Below are positions 7,502 to 15,989 of a stretch of 38,501 bases of DNA, one piece after another. The notes below the pieces were generated by a model. It made no database searches. It saw nothing but the letters and a program-made list of their open reading frames with translations, and had not been told where the DNA came from. Numbering within the stretch: position 1 is the first letter of the stretch; each line of letters opens with the position of its first letter. The translations under genes and the position numbers were made by a program. This DNA is from CAYSCW01 sp964429795 (GTDB taxonomy: Bacteria; Acidobacteriota; Aminicenantia; Aminicenantales; Aminicenantaceae), in contig CAYSCW010000029.1 of the NCBI GenBank assembly GCA_964429795.1, forward strand, positions 1 through 38,501. Direction: 5' to 3'.

Positions 7502-8908
7502 TCATTTCATTATCAGAGGCCAGTAAAATTTTACAAACAGCAGGAACAGCATCCATGAGACGGCACTTATGAAGAGTGCCGGCTTTAGGATGTTTCGGAT
7601 TTTGAAATATCCGGACGCATAAGCTATGGCGTTGGGCGGAGTGCCTACAGGCAGACAGAAAGCTAGCCCTGCGGGAATAGTGACAGCAAGCACAAGAAGC
7701 TCTGGTGAGACGTTGAGTGTTGAGACAAAACCAAAAGAGAATGGAACCAGAATAACCACGGCCGCGGCATTGCTAATGAGTTCGGTCACAATCTTCGCCA
7801 GAGCAGAGAGCACGATAATCAGCAAGAAAGAAGAGAGCAAGAAGGAATGCAGAATCTGTCCTGCTAACCAGTCGATGGCTCTGGTCTCGGCCAAAGCTTT
7901 TCCCAGAGCTATGGCACCGCCGTACATGATAATAACACCCCAGTTCACATAATCTATGACGTCAACCCACTTGGCGATGTTGAGAACAAAGACCATAATC
8001 GCTGCTGCCAGCGAAATCACAGCCAAACCCATATGATGGCCGCCGTATATCCAGAAAAATATGGTTACCAGAAGGAGAATTCCTATCTTTAGTTCATTGC
8101 GGCTGATGCGGCCTATGCGGTGAAGCTCTTGCTGGAGGAGTCTGCGCGCCGGGCTGATATCCTTGATCTCGGGTTTAAAATAGATTGATAAGATGAAATA
8201 GGCTACAAAAGTCAGGAGGAGAGCTATAGGCACAGCAGCTATTGCCCAGGAAGTGAAGGAGATATCCCGCTCATAGGTTTCCTTGAGCAGCTCCACTGCA
8301 AGCGGCGCCCGGGCTCCTCCCAGAAAAGTTCCTATTCCGCCGATTACGGCCCCCCAGGCCATCGCCAGAAAAAGAGCGATCGCAAAAGGACTTTTTCCCT
8401 TTGACAGCTTGAGGCTCTGGGCGATTTCCATGACCACAGGAAACATCATCGCCGCTACAGCGTGCTCGGGCATAAAGAAAGAAAGGAATGAGCTTGTGAA
8501 GAGAATGCCGAAGATGACGAATTGAGGGTTTTTGTCGAAGCGTGTCAGAAAGAACAGGGCTATTCTTTTGGAGAGCCCGGTATGCATCATTGCCCCAGCC
8601 AGGATGAAAACGCCCAGAAGAAAGAAAACAGCGCTGTTTCCGAAGAAGGAAAAGACGAGGTTTTTATCCAGTATCTCTAGAGCTGGGAGGAGGATGATTG
8701 CCACAAGGCTGGTCGCAGCCAGGGGAATGGGCGTGAAAATCCAGAGCGTGATGCAGATGGTGGCCACTCCCAGACATTTAATCCCTGATTCACTCAGGCC
8801 TGAGGGAGGCGGCAGAAAGATGAGGACAAGGCCGAGGAGCATTCCGGCAAACAAAAATACTTGTTTTATCCATCTCAGGTTGCGGTGGTTTGAAGAATTT
8901 TCAGCCAC
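7502..8908 (-). CDS. SLC13/DASS-family sodium:anion (dicarboxylate or sulfate) symporter
   Basis: A 468-residue inner-membrane protein with about 11-12 hydrophobic segments and the two-fold repeat of the DASS family. The C-terminal signature LPVGTPPNAIAYASGYFK is clear. The two SNT substrate/sodium motifs are altered: the first reads FMPEHAVAAMM instead of a SNTAT stretch, and the second reads ELISNAAAVV (SNA). Family members carry Na+-coupled di- or tricarboxylates or sulfate. The next gene on the same strand is APS-kinase-like, which favours sulfate or a sulfur compound, but this is only context. The ATG at 8908 is followed by a short polar N-terminus and a first helix at about residues 15-35. 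Confidence 0.88.
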   Translation of the reverse strand: MAENSSNHRNLRWIKQVFLFAGMLLGLVLIFLPPPSGLSESGIKCLGVATICITLWIFTPIPLAATSLVAIILLPALEILDKNLVFSFFGNSAVFFLLGVFILAGAMMHTGLSKRIALFFLTRFDKNPQFVIFGILFTSSFLSFFMPEHAVAAMMFPVVMEIAQSLKLSKGKSPFAIALFLAMAWGAVIGGIGTFLGGARAPLAVELLKETYERDISFTSWAIAAVPIALLLTFVAYFILSIYFKPEIKDISPARRLLQQELHRIGRISRNELKIGILLLVTIFFWIYGGHHMGLAVISLAAAIMVFVLNIAKWVDVIDYVNWGVIIMYGGAIALGKALAETRAIDWLAGQILHSFLLSSFLLIIVLSALAKIVTELISNAAAVVILVPFSFGFVSTLNVSPELLVLAVTIPAGLAFCLPVGTPPNAIAYASGYFKIRNILKPALFISAVSWMLFLLFVKFYWPLIMK

Positions 8909-9042
8909 TGTGGCACATTGTGGTTTTTTCCGAAAATCTGCTTCCTAATTTATACTAAATAAAAAACATATGTCAATTAATTCTATCCCTCTTTTGGGGA
9001 GGCTGCTTTTTTGGTGATTGCAGGGATCTTCTCGCCTGGCCC

Positions 9043-9924
9043 TTATTGGGAATAGAATTCCATCTGGGCCGCCTGCAGGGCAATCTTAAGCCAACCGCGA
9101 CTTATAATAAAGATCTGCCCGATGATGAAGGCCGTGAGAATCGGGAATAGAGAACCTGATGTTATCAAAGATTTCAGACCCCAATAAATCAGGAACAAGA
9201 TAATGGCTGTTATTATCAGCAGATAGTATAAAGCTAAAGTTTTTCCGAAATTCCGGAAGATAAAAACCATTGTTTGCAGAAGAGAACGGAAGACATAACG
9301 TGTATCTTCAAGGACGATTTTAATGCGTGTGTAATCAAGAATCATTCTTATCAGGAAGATGAGAAACAAACCAATGGCCAATCGCACCCAGAAAAGATAG
9401 AGCATCATCTGTTCATTGGTGCCGCTTGCGGTGAGGGGACGAAAAGCAAGATTCAGCAGCACATGGAGGATGATAAAAAGCACCCAGAGGAGGAGAGAAT
9501 AGATGCAAAGCCGGAAGAATCGGCCGAAGAATTTTCCAGCTCCTTGAAAAAACATCCCTGCAAAGCGCTCCTTCTCTCCCTTAGCTGCGGTCATTCTCAT
9601 GGGGTGGGCTATAGTGAACAGGATGCCGCCGTTTAGAAAAATGGATGCCAGCGAGTAAGTAAAAGTCAAAATAAGAAAGAGACACAGCATTGTATGAACA
9701 GCTCCTCCATGGTGGACGAGCAACTCAAAAATGAAGTTGAAGTCAAGTCTTTGAAGTAGAGTATCCGAGGCTTGACTTTTCCCTATTGTCCTGGCCAAAA
9801 AGTTAAAAACAGTGTAGAAAAACACTGTAGCAAACAGAAGGTTTATCAGCCATAAAACAGAAATCATCTTTGGCTGTAATGTCGCCTCTCTTATCCCGTA
9901 TCCATAGCTTCTCAATACTCTCAT
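9043..9924 (-). CDS. Hypothetical polytopic membrane protein
   Basis: A 293-residue protein starting at the ATG at 9924, chosen because a perfect AAGGAGGAG ribosome site lies just upstream and the start falls 14 bases after the peptidase stop. About six hydrophobic segments are visible: around residues 20-45, 65-95, 125-150, 165-190, 215-240 and 250-280. Many aromatic residues lie between them. I do not recognise a family. Its spacing behind the M1 peptidase implies one operon and perhaps a joint role at the membrane. An upstream in-frame extension of 24 residues is open but overlaps the peptidase gene. Confidence 0.8.
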   Translation of the reverse strand: MRVLRSYGYGIREATLQPKMISVLWLINLLFATVFFYTVFNFLARTIGKSQASDTLLQRLDFNFIFELLVHHGGAVHTMLCLFLILTFTYSLASIFLNGGILFTIAHPMRMTAAKGEKERFAGMFFQGAGKFFGRFFRLCIYSLLLWVLFIILHVLLNLAFRPLTASGTNEQMMLYLFWVRLAIGLFLIFLIRMILDYTRIKIVLEDTRYVFRSLLQTMVFIFRNFGKTLALYYLLIITAIILFLIYWGLKSLITSGSLFPILTAFIIGQIFIISRGWLKIALQAAQMEFYSQ

Positions 9925-9938
9925 TTTCTCCTCCTTCG

Positions 9939-11876
9939 TCACAGAGAAATCAAGGTGAGAATTTTTTGAAAGTCGAGCATCAATTCCAGAGTCCATTTCA
10001 ATGGTGAGATTTTGTTGGGCTTTAAGTGCCGGGAATTATTCATGTAGTTGACATCGACGACAACTTTATGTTCAGGATCGACGCAGGCCGATTCGAGCTT
10101 ATAAGGCCTATAATAGACGAATCTCTTCCACCTCGTTCTCCCATCCCATTTCTCACGGATTTTTTCTCCATTTTCAAATATGATGAGAATCTCCTGGGGA
10201 AAGATCAGCTCTCCTTTCCTCACAATATTGACTTCATTCTTGAATACTTTTTCCTTATCTTTTTCTTTTTTCTCTTCGCTGGTTTTGAACTGGCCGTTGA
10301 AAATTCCCTCCTGTTCTTTGACCTCTTCTGACCTGAGCGCTCCGATGGCATAATCCAGTTTATCGGGGCTCCACAAGAATTGGTCGAAAAACCAGTCGAG
10401 ATCATGGCCGCTTACATCTTCGGCTACTGCAATAAAATCCTCGGTTGTTGGATGTTTGAATTTCCATCTTTCGAAATATGTCCTCATAATCTTGGCCATG
10501 ACATTTTGTCCGAGATAATTTTCCAGAGTCAAAAGTGTCAAGGCCGCTTTCTGATAAGTATTGGTAGCGTAACTTCCGCCACTATAGAACTCCCAGCTAT
10601 TCTTGACGATCGGATCGAGCTGAGCGGTTGCCATCACCTGAAGTCTGGACAGATCGAGATCACTGATTTTTAGCGGCCCCATTTTTATCATCGATTGATC
10701 CTCGCCATAATACCTGGCCATCGCTTTTATTTCAGAATAAGAGTTTAGCCCCTCATCCAGCCAGGCTTCCTCGAATTCATTGGAAGCCACCATCCCATAC
10801 CAGTAGTTATGCCCGAACTCATGGATGGTGACCATTTCCGAAAGCAACAATCCCTTGGGAAGGAAGGAGGCACCAAAGGTTGTGAAGAGGGTTGGGTATT
10901 CCATTCCTCCGGCTGCCAAGCCTTTCAGAGGAGGGTCAACAAGAGTAACTGTGGGGTAAGGATAAGCTCCGTAATTCTGGCTGTAAAACTCAATAGCGTT
11001 CTTAAGTGAGCTCAGGTATCTATCCTTCAGCTTCAGGTGGCTGCGATGGACAAGCAGAATGATTTCGGTTTTAACGGGCGGATTCTCTAAAGTATATAGC
11101 TCGTGGAATTCCACAAAATCTGGACAGGCTGTCCAGGCAAAATCATGAATATCTTCCTGATAGTGGATGTAGGTTTTGGTACCGTTACTGTTATCGACTT
11201 CTTTTATTCTTTTTCCGGTTGCACCCACCACATATTCCCTGGGGACAGTGATTTCGACTTCATAGACACCGAAATCAGCAAAGAATTCACTGGATCTGTG
11301 GTACTGATGGCAGTTCCATTTACCATCCTGAAGAACACCGGTTTTGGGATACCATTGAGCGACCATAAAAAAGTCATTGAAAAATCCTGAGCGGGCAATC
11401 ACTTTTGGCAGCTTTGCATAAAATTCGATTTCAAGTGTAATCTTTTCCTGAGGTGGAACCGGCTCGGGGAGGGAGATCCGCATCACTGTCTGGTCGTCTT
11501 TATTCCCATCGTCCGGTTGGATATATTCGATGGCTGCTGTTAAGTCAACACCATCTTTTATACCAATCTTTCGGATCTCGTTATAACCCCAATTCTCTTT
11601 ATCTTTTTTAAAGTCACGACTGAGATGGCCACTTTCTTTCATGAAGGTTGAGCGGTTATTCTTAAAAGCATTGAGATAGAGATGGAATTGAAGCTCAGAA
11701 ATGGAAACCTTTGAGTCGTTCAGCCATGTCAGAGTCTCGGAAGCTGCGACAGCCTTCTCTTCGGGAACGAGCCTAGCCTTAATCCGATAGTCGACAATAT
11801 GTTTGCTCAATGCAGCAGAAACAGATTGATTGAGAATGAAGAGACATGCAAGAGTCATCCATACTGTTTTTTTCAT
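9939..11876 (-). CDS. Secreted M1-family zinc metallopeptidase (aminopeptidase N-like)
   Basis: A 645-residue protein with a signal peptide (about residues 1-21, ending SVSA). The zinc motif is HEFGH at 352-356 with the third ligand E375 in WLDEGLNSYSE, the classic HExxH-18-E of gluzincins. The GAMEN-like exopeptidase motif is GGMEYPT at 323-329. An N-terminal beta-sandwich domain (about 25-260) precedes the catalytic domain, and a helical part with QFLWSPDKLDYAIG follows. It probably removes N-terminal residues from peptides in the periplasm. An AAGGGGA ribosome site precedes the ATG at 11876. It is followed after 14 bases by a membrane protein gene. Confidence 0.92.
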   Translation of the reverse strand: MKKTVWMTLACLFILNQSVSAALSKHIVDYRIKARLVPEEKAVAASETLTWLNDSKVSISELQFHLYLNAFKNNRSTFMKESGHLSRDFKKDKENWGYNEIRKIGIKDGVDLTAAIEYIQPDDGNKDDQTVMRISLPEPVPPQEKITLEIEFYAKLPKVIARSGFFNDFFMVAQWYPKTGVLQDGKWNCHQYHRSSEFFADFGVYEVEITVPREYVVGATGKRIKEVDNSNGTKTYIHYQEDIHDFAWTACPDFVEFHELYTLENPPVKTEIILLVHRSHLKLKDRYLSSLKNAIEFYSQNYGAYPYPTVTLVDPPLKGLAAGGMEYPTLFTTFGASFLPKGLLLSEMVTIHEFGHNYWYGMVASNEFEEAWLDEGLNSYSEIKAMARYYGEDQSMIKMGPLKISDLDLSRLQVMATAQLDPIVKNSWEFYSGGSYATNTYQKAALTLLTLENYLGQNVMAKIMRTYFERWKFKHPTTEDFIAVAEDVSGHDLDWFFDQFLWSPDKLDYAIGALRSEEVKEQEGIFNGQFKTSEEKKEKDKEKVFKNEVNIVRKGELIFPQEILIIFENGEKIREKWDGRTRWKRFVYYRPYKLESACVDPEHKVVVDVNYMNNSRHLKPNKISPLKWTLELMLDFQKILTLISL

Positions 11877-11974
11877 TGTATGTTCCCCTTATTTCATGAA
11901 TTTATTCAGTAGGATATCACACATGTACATAACTATTCTATTTTTACAATGAAAGAATACAAATAATAAAAGAT

Positions 11975-12243
11975 AAAATAGGGGATTAAAATAGGGGACA
12001 AAAATAGGGGACATGATACCTATTTCCTATTTTTTCTTTCTGGGTCTTCCTGGTTTCCTTCTGACCAGCACTCTTCCAGTTATTTGCTCCATTTTTCGGA
12101 TGGAACTCTCTGATCCGAGAGGATAGCCGTATCTCTCATGCTGCTGAAAAAGCCGGAAGTTTTCTTCCGTAACTACCTCTCTCAAATAAAAGGCCCAATC
12201 CTCGATCTCAAAAAAAGGGAAATAGGTATCATGTCCCCTTTTT
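11975..12243. mobile_element. REP-like repeats flanking a RAYT transposase remnant
   Basis: Three tandem 13-base units occupy 11975-12013: AAAATAGGGGATT once, then AAAATAGGGGACA twice. The last unit runs into a sequence at 12007-12027 that is repeated, perfectly inverted over 21 bases, at 12218-12238. The left copy folds into a hairpin, AAATAGG pairing with CCTATTT. Between the copies lies the 3' end of a REP-associated tyrosine transposase gene. Palindromic REP copies beside a RAYT gene are the usual arrangement of these domesticated IS200-like elements; here only a remnant is left. Confidence 0.72.
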
Positions 12244-12284
12244 GAGAAAAAAATTTGAATCGAGTCGAAAGCGCATGAGCTCAA
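12027..12284 (-). pseudogene. C-terminal fragment of a REP-associated tyrosine transposase (RAYT)
   Basis: The open frame has 85 codons, but only about the last 60 residues (from EIEDWAFYL on) look like a transposase. The tail YPLGSESSIRKMEQITGR followed by RKPGRPRKKK is the typical C-terminus of RAYT proteins. The catalytic HUH and tyrosine regions are absent; full-length relatives have roughly 200-300 residues. The codons upstream of the fragment are read through the right-hand inverted repeat (12218-12238) and through the adjoining gene, so they are not original. The stop codon directly abuts the left inverted repeat. Confidence 0.72.
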
Positions 12285-13488
12285 AAATTGCAGCTATCTT
12301 ATCTTTGTGCTTCCCGGTTCGATGAGTGTTTATATATTCCCAGACGATTTCACCTTCAGGAGTTACTTAAAGTGCTCTTCCCTGATCTGACTCAGTGATT
12401 AATGTGTTCCCATTGGGCAGCCTCTGGTTTGAACCCGATGCTAAGGAGAAGAATTCGTCTTTTTCTTCTCCTCTGTATTCCCATATTATTTCCATGGTTA
12501 ACGGGTCAAATTCTATGAAACTTGACATGTTATCTTTATAGATTTTCTGTCTGACAAGTTTATATCCATTGGTTTGAGATAATCGTTCATATTTGGCTTT
12601 ATCTTTTCTCTTCCATATAAAAAGATTGTTAAAAACAAGCATATTTCCGTTATTTAGCATTACCGGTTGATGCTGTGTTTTCCAGATGTCTGGCTTTTTG
12701 GCCCAGACAATCTTATTCTCTTCTAAATCTGCGATAGCTATAGTATCCAACGTACGCATGGATAGAAGGGCGTTTCCTTTTTTGAATATGGGAGATTTAT
12801 GGGCAAATTTTCCATCCAAAATCTCAAGTGTATTTGTGTGGAAAAGATCTCCTGCGGGAGGCATGCCCTCCATCAGGTGAGCGAATTCTGAATGTTCAAA
12901 GAGTTCAAGAATGGAGATATTCTTTATTATCTCACCATCTGCATTGAGGATAGTTATAAGACCCTCCAGGATGGGGTCTTTCTGGTTGATTCGAGGAAGT
13001 GTCACCAGTCTTCTATTCAGGGCATAAATTTTATCATCCACAACTTCAAAATCATGATGAAATCCTCCTTTTATTGCCCAGATCAAGTTGGAGTGTTTGT
13101 CTATCTTGATGATGCCATTTCCTTCATAAATTGCCAGGAGATCTCCGTTGGTGAACAGATACACTCTTCTCCAGAAATATCTCCAATGTTCTTGGTTATA
13201 CCAGATATCAATGTCTTCAACATCAGGGAAAGCATCTTTAAATTTAAAGTGCCATCTGTGCAATTGCTTTCCATTCATATCCATTAAAAAAGCAGATGGT
13301 GCATGGCCTGAGTTATAGAGGTTGAACCCCTTGTATGCTTTTTTGGCATTAAATTGGGTGATACTGTCTTTTTTAGGTGCTTTGTGATAGCCAGATAAAT
13401 AAGGGAGAGTATACAGTTTTGATAAGGAAGATTTGCTTTTTTCTGTTATTACTATTCTTTTATATATGTATGTGAGAGAAATAGCCAA
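12229..13488 (-). pseudogene. Arylsulfotransferase-like (ASST/PQQ-propeller family) membrane-anchored protein, broken by an in-frame stop
   Basis: The intact part (12367-13488) encodes about 373 residues with WD/PQQ-like blades, e.g. KGFNLYNSGHAPSAFLMD, HHDFEVVDDKIYALNR, MLNNGNMLVFNN and QRLPNGNTLITESDQGRA. A TAA at 12369-12367 stops it, but the same frame continues beyond as VTPEGEIVWEYINTHRTGKH. That is the expected end of the family after the GNTLITES motif, so TAA probably replaced GAA (Glu). Read-through would end at 12229 inside the REP repeat. The start is also unclear. The TTG at 13488 falls in the middle of an apparent membrane helix (FSFLIVLILAISLTYIY), and the frame is open about 22 codons upstream without ATG, GTG or TTG. 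Relatives bind aryl sulfates or are uncharacterised; this copy is probably inactive. Confidence 0.75.
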
Positions 13489-14101
13489 TATAAGAACTAT
13501 GAGGAATGAAAACAGAATTTTCTGATTTTTTTGCCTCTTCTCTCCTTCTTCACTTCATTCACTCATCTTGCGGGAAAACCGAGTTATATATCGAACACTT
13601 CATAATCAGAAAATATGTGAATTTCCCTTTGTATTTACAGCAGATAATGCATGCTCTGTGCGATTTTCGCTTCCTGATGTGGTTTGCTAAAATATCACAA
13701 TAGAGTTAACACAGTCAATCGAGAGATGAATTGACTGACTTCGAATAAAAGGCCGGGGTTCAAACCTCTCCAATCCTACTGGGTTCATCCTCTATTTTTA
13801 AACCGGCCTTATTGCTGTGATATAAAAATTGAAAACCGCTGCAATCACTGCTATATCTGGGAAGCGTAGATTCAATTCCTTTACAGAAACCTCGAAAAAG
13901 ACGGAAGATTCCGTCCAGAACTTTTGGTTGTTGCAGGCTGCTTGACTGGAAGCTGAAGAATCAGCTGTATATAATTTTCATCTATTTCGGGCCTCTCGGT
14001 TGTCAAAAAGAAACGACCCGACCAGGGATATAATAGCGCCAAAATTCAATAGCGAGTGTACACAACTCCCTTCATTGATGTATAAATAAGAAAAGAGTGC
14101 C
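13489..14101. other. Gene-free region with a series of stem-loops
   Basis: About 600 bases without a supported gene. It holds four clear inverted repeats. CAGTCAAT/ATTGACTG lies at 13712-13737 with a 10-base loop. AAGGCCGG/CCGGCCTT lies at 13749-13810 with a 46-base loop. GACGGA-AGAT-TCCGTC lies at 13900-13915, and AGCTGA-AGAA-TCAGCT at 13951-13966. A good -10 hexamer TATAAT lies at 14029-14034, but no proper -35 stands 17 bases upstream. The region might encode a structured RNA or be the decayed flank of the neighbouring pseudogene. Confidence 0.45.
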
Positions 14102-14338
14102 ATGCCTTATGGGATCATTCTTAATATAATTGTCGTTGCGGCATTCGTATTAGCGTTTATCAAGGCGGAGATGAAGGGAAGGATAATCTTAGCTACAATC
14201 ATGGGAATATTGATCCTTCTTCCTCAAGTTGTTCCGATGACATATACAAGCTGGACATGGTGGGTGCATTTTTTAGCTAAAGTTGTTTTTGGCTTATGTT
14301 GTCTTATATATTTCAAATGGGCAGGATTGACTAATTAG
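14102..14338 (+). CDS. Small hypothetical membrane protein
   Basis: A 78-residue protein that is almost entirely hydrophobic, with three likely membrane helices at about residues 5-20, 27-46 and 52-72, separated by short charged loops (KAEMKGR). The aromatic TSWTWWVHF stretch starts the third helix. No family is recognised. The ribosome site upstream of the ATG is weak (AAGAAAAGAG). Composition and helix spacing support a real gene; a TATAAT-like -10 lies about 70 bases upstream. Confidence 0.6.
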   Translation: MPYGIILNIIVVAAFVLAFIKAEMKGRIILATIMGILILLPQVVPMTYTSWTWWVHFLAKVVFGLCCLIYFKWAGLTN

Positions 14339-14409
14339 ACCGCCGAAGCAAAAAGCAAATTTAAAAATTCAGGTTGAGGACGAATCTAAGTGCACCCCAA
14401 AAATTCGGG

Positions 14410-14427
14410 AGGGAAAAAAATTTCCCT
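14410..14427. other. Perfect hairpin AGGGAAA-AAAA-TTTCCCT upstream of the protease gene
   Basis: A 7-bp perfect stem with an A4 loop lies 70 bases after the small membrane protein and about 100 bases before the HtrA-like gene. It has no T-run after it on either strand, so it is not a standard terminator. A binding site is possible. Confidence 0.3.
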
Positions 14428-14525
14428 GGATGATTCATGAATAATCTAGGTTTCTTATCTTAGAAAAAAGTATTATCATAAAATAGGCTTTACTTTTGAT
14501 CATTAATCAGAAAAGGAAAAAAAAG

Positions 14526-15584
14526 ATGGATAGAAAAGCGATCGTAACTTTATCATTTTTATTCGTCTCTGTTTTCTTTGGATGTTCAGAAATACTTTGG
14601 GGCTGCCAGCAGGATTTGCTGGAAGATGAACGAAACACCATCTCTGTTTTCGAGAAAACAGCTCCATCTGTTGTCTTCATCACCACTAAGGTGATCCGCA
14701 GAGATTTCTTCTCCATGGATGTCTTCGAGATTCCTCAGGGTTCGGGAAGCGGATTTGTATGGGATGAAAAGGGGCACATCGTCACCAACTTCCATGTTGT
14801 CCAGGGTGCCAATATCGTCAATGTCACCTTCTCCGACCATTCTACATATCAGGCTGAGGTTGTCGGCGTCGAACCCAGCAAAGACCTCGCAGTCATCAAG
14901 GTAGATGTCCCCTCGAGAATTTTGAAAACCGTACCTGTTGGTTCATCGGTAAATCTTCGAGTCGGGCAGAAAGTGATGGCCATCGGGAATCCCTTTGGTC
15001 TGGACCAGACCCTTACGGTTGGAGTGGTTAGTGCTTTGGGACGAGAAATCACATCGGTTGCCAACCGGAAGATTCGCAATGTTATCCAGACCGATGCCGC
15101 TATTAATCCCGGCAATTCTGGAGGTCCTTTGATTGATTCTCAGGGCCGCCTTATCGGTGTAAACACAGCCATCATCGCACCCAGCGGAGCTAATGCCGGC
15201 ATCGGTTTTGCTGTCCCTGTTGATATTGTGAAGAGTATTGTTCCTCAACTTATCCAGTACGGAAAAGTGATAAGACCAGGGATGGGGATATCAGTGGTAG
15301 AGGATTCTATCGCTCAACGCTTGGGGATTAAAGGTGTCATTATCCTCAACGTTTCCCCTGGAAGTGCGGCTAATAAGGCCGGACTGAAAGGGCTCTCCCG
15401 TAACCAGAGAGGGGAGTTCATCCTTGGAGATGTTATCGTGGCGGTCAAAGGGATGGAGGTGGAGAATTACGATGCATTGGCCTACGCCCTCGAGCAGTGC
15501 AAAATCGGTGAGATGGTGAGTGTGGAATATATTCGCGATGAAAAACGGCAGAGAACTCAGGTGAAGCTTCAACAAATCGATTAG
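14526..15584 (+). CDS. HtrA/DegP-like periplasmic serine protease with one PDZ domain
   Basis: A 352-residue trypsin-like S1C protease. The catalytic triad is visible: H90 (TNFHVVQG), D120 (SKDLAVIKVD) and S198 (NPGNSGGPL). The substrate-pocket region GANAGIGFAVPVD is conserved, and one PDZ domain covers about 250-345. An export signal spans residues 1-27, with a cysteine in FFGC at residue 20 that is only a poor lipobox. It degrades or chaperones misfolded envelope proteins. The ATG at 14526 is chosen over an in-frame one 10 codons upstream because an AAAAGGA ribosome site precedes it and the signal begins there. It appears to be transcribed alone. Confidence 0.93.
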   Translation: MDRKAIVTLSFLFVSVFFGCSEILWGCQQDLLEDERNTISVFEKTAPSVVFITTKVIRRDFFSMDVFEIPQGSGSGFVWDEKGHIVTNFHVVQGANIVNVTFSDHSTYQAEVVGVEPSKDLAVIKVDVPSRILKTVPVGSSVNLRVGQKVMAIGNPFGLDQTLTVGVVSALGREITSVANRKIRNVIQTDAAINPGNSGGPLIDSQGRLIGVNTAIIAPSGANAGIGFAVPVDIVKSIVPQLIQYGKVIRPGMGISVVEDSIAQRLGIKGVIILNVSPGSAANKAGLKGLSRNQRGEFILGDVIVAVKGMEVENYDALAYALEQCKIGEMVSVEYIRDEKRQRTQVKLQQID

Positions 15585-15989
15585 ACGTTTTTTGATCACA
15601 TCATTAGAAAGACTTTTTATGGTTAGATAAGTCTTTAATATACTCAGGAACATCTCATTTAACTTTAAACCTTTCCTTGTCTCATACAGGCATTGAAAAA
15701 AATTTCTTAAAGAGGAGAAAAATCCCTCTTCTCTAAATAGAAAAAATCACCATGAAAATCACCCCAAAGGATGATTGACAGCTAACCAGACAGATAAGTA
15801 AGAATAAAAGTACGCGAAGGCTATATCTTTATTAAGTCTGTAATAAAAGCCAAGGAGATACCATAATTAATAGACTAAAAAAGCAGAAGGAACAGCAATC
15901 TCAATTTATCGTGGCCAAGGTAGAGCAAAGAAATATTTGAGAGATGTCTACAGCCATAAATTGAATAAAGCAAGGATAGAGCGAGCATA
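15585..15989. other. Intergenic region before the hybrid kinase
   Basis: About 400 AT-rich bases. An inverted repeat AAAGACTT/AAGTCTTT lies just after the protease stop (about 15607-15635) and may help end transcription, but no T-run follows. A perfect TTGACA at 15775-15780 is followed after 18 bases by TAAGAA, a weak -10 that could serve the kinase gene. A ribosome-site-like AAGGAG near 15853 is followed by a 25-codon open frame lacking a normal start codon, perhaps a decayed small gene. Confidence 0.35.

Noticed and set aside
13506..13703. 65-codon open frame downstream of the small-genome repeat region
   Set aside because: It runs antisense to the N-terminal frame of the arylsulfotransferase-like gene, lacks a ribosome site and resembles no family.
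13749..13790. tRNA-like T-loop (GGTTCAAAC)
   Set aside because: The T stem does not pair properly, and no D arm, anticodon arm or acceptor stem could be formed around it.
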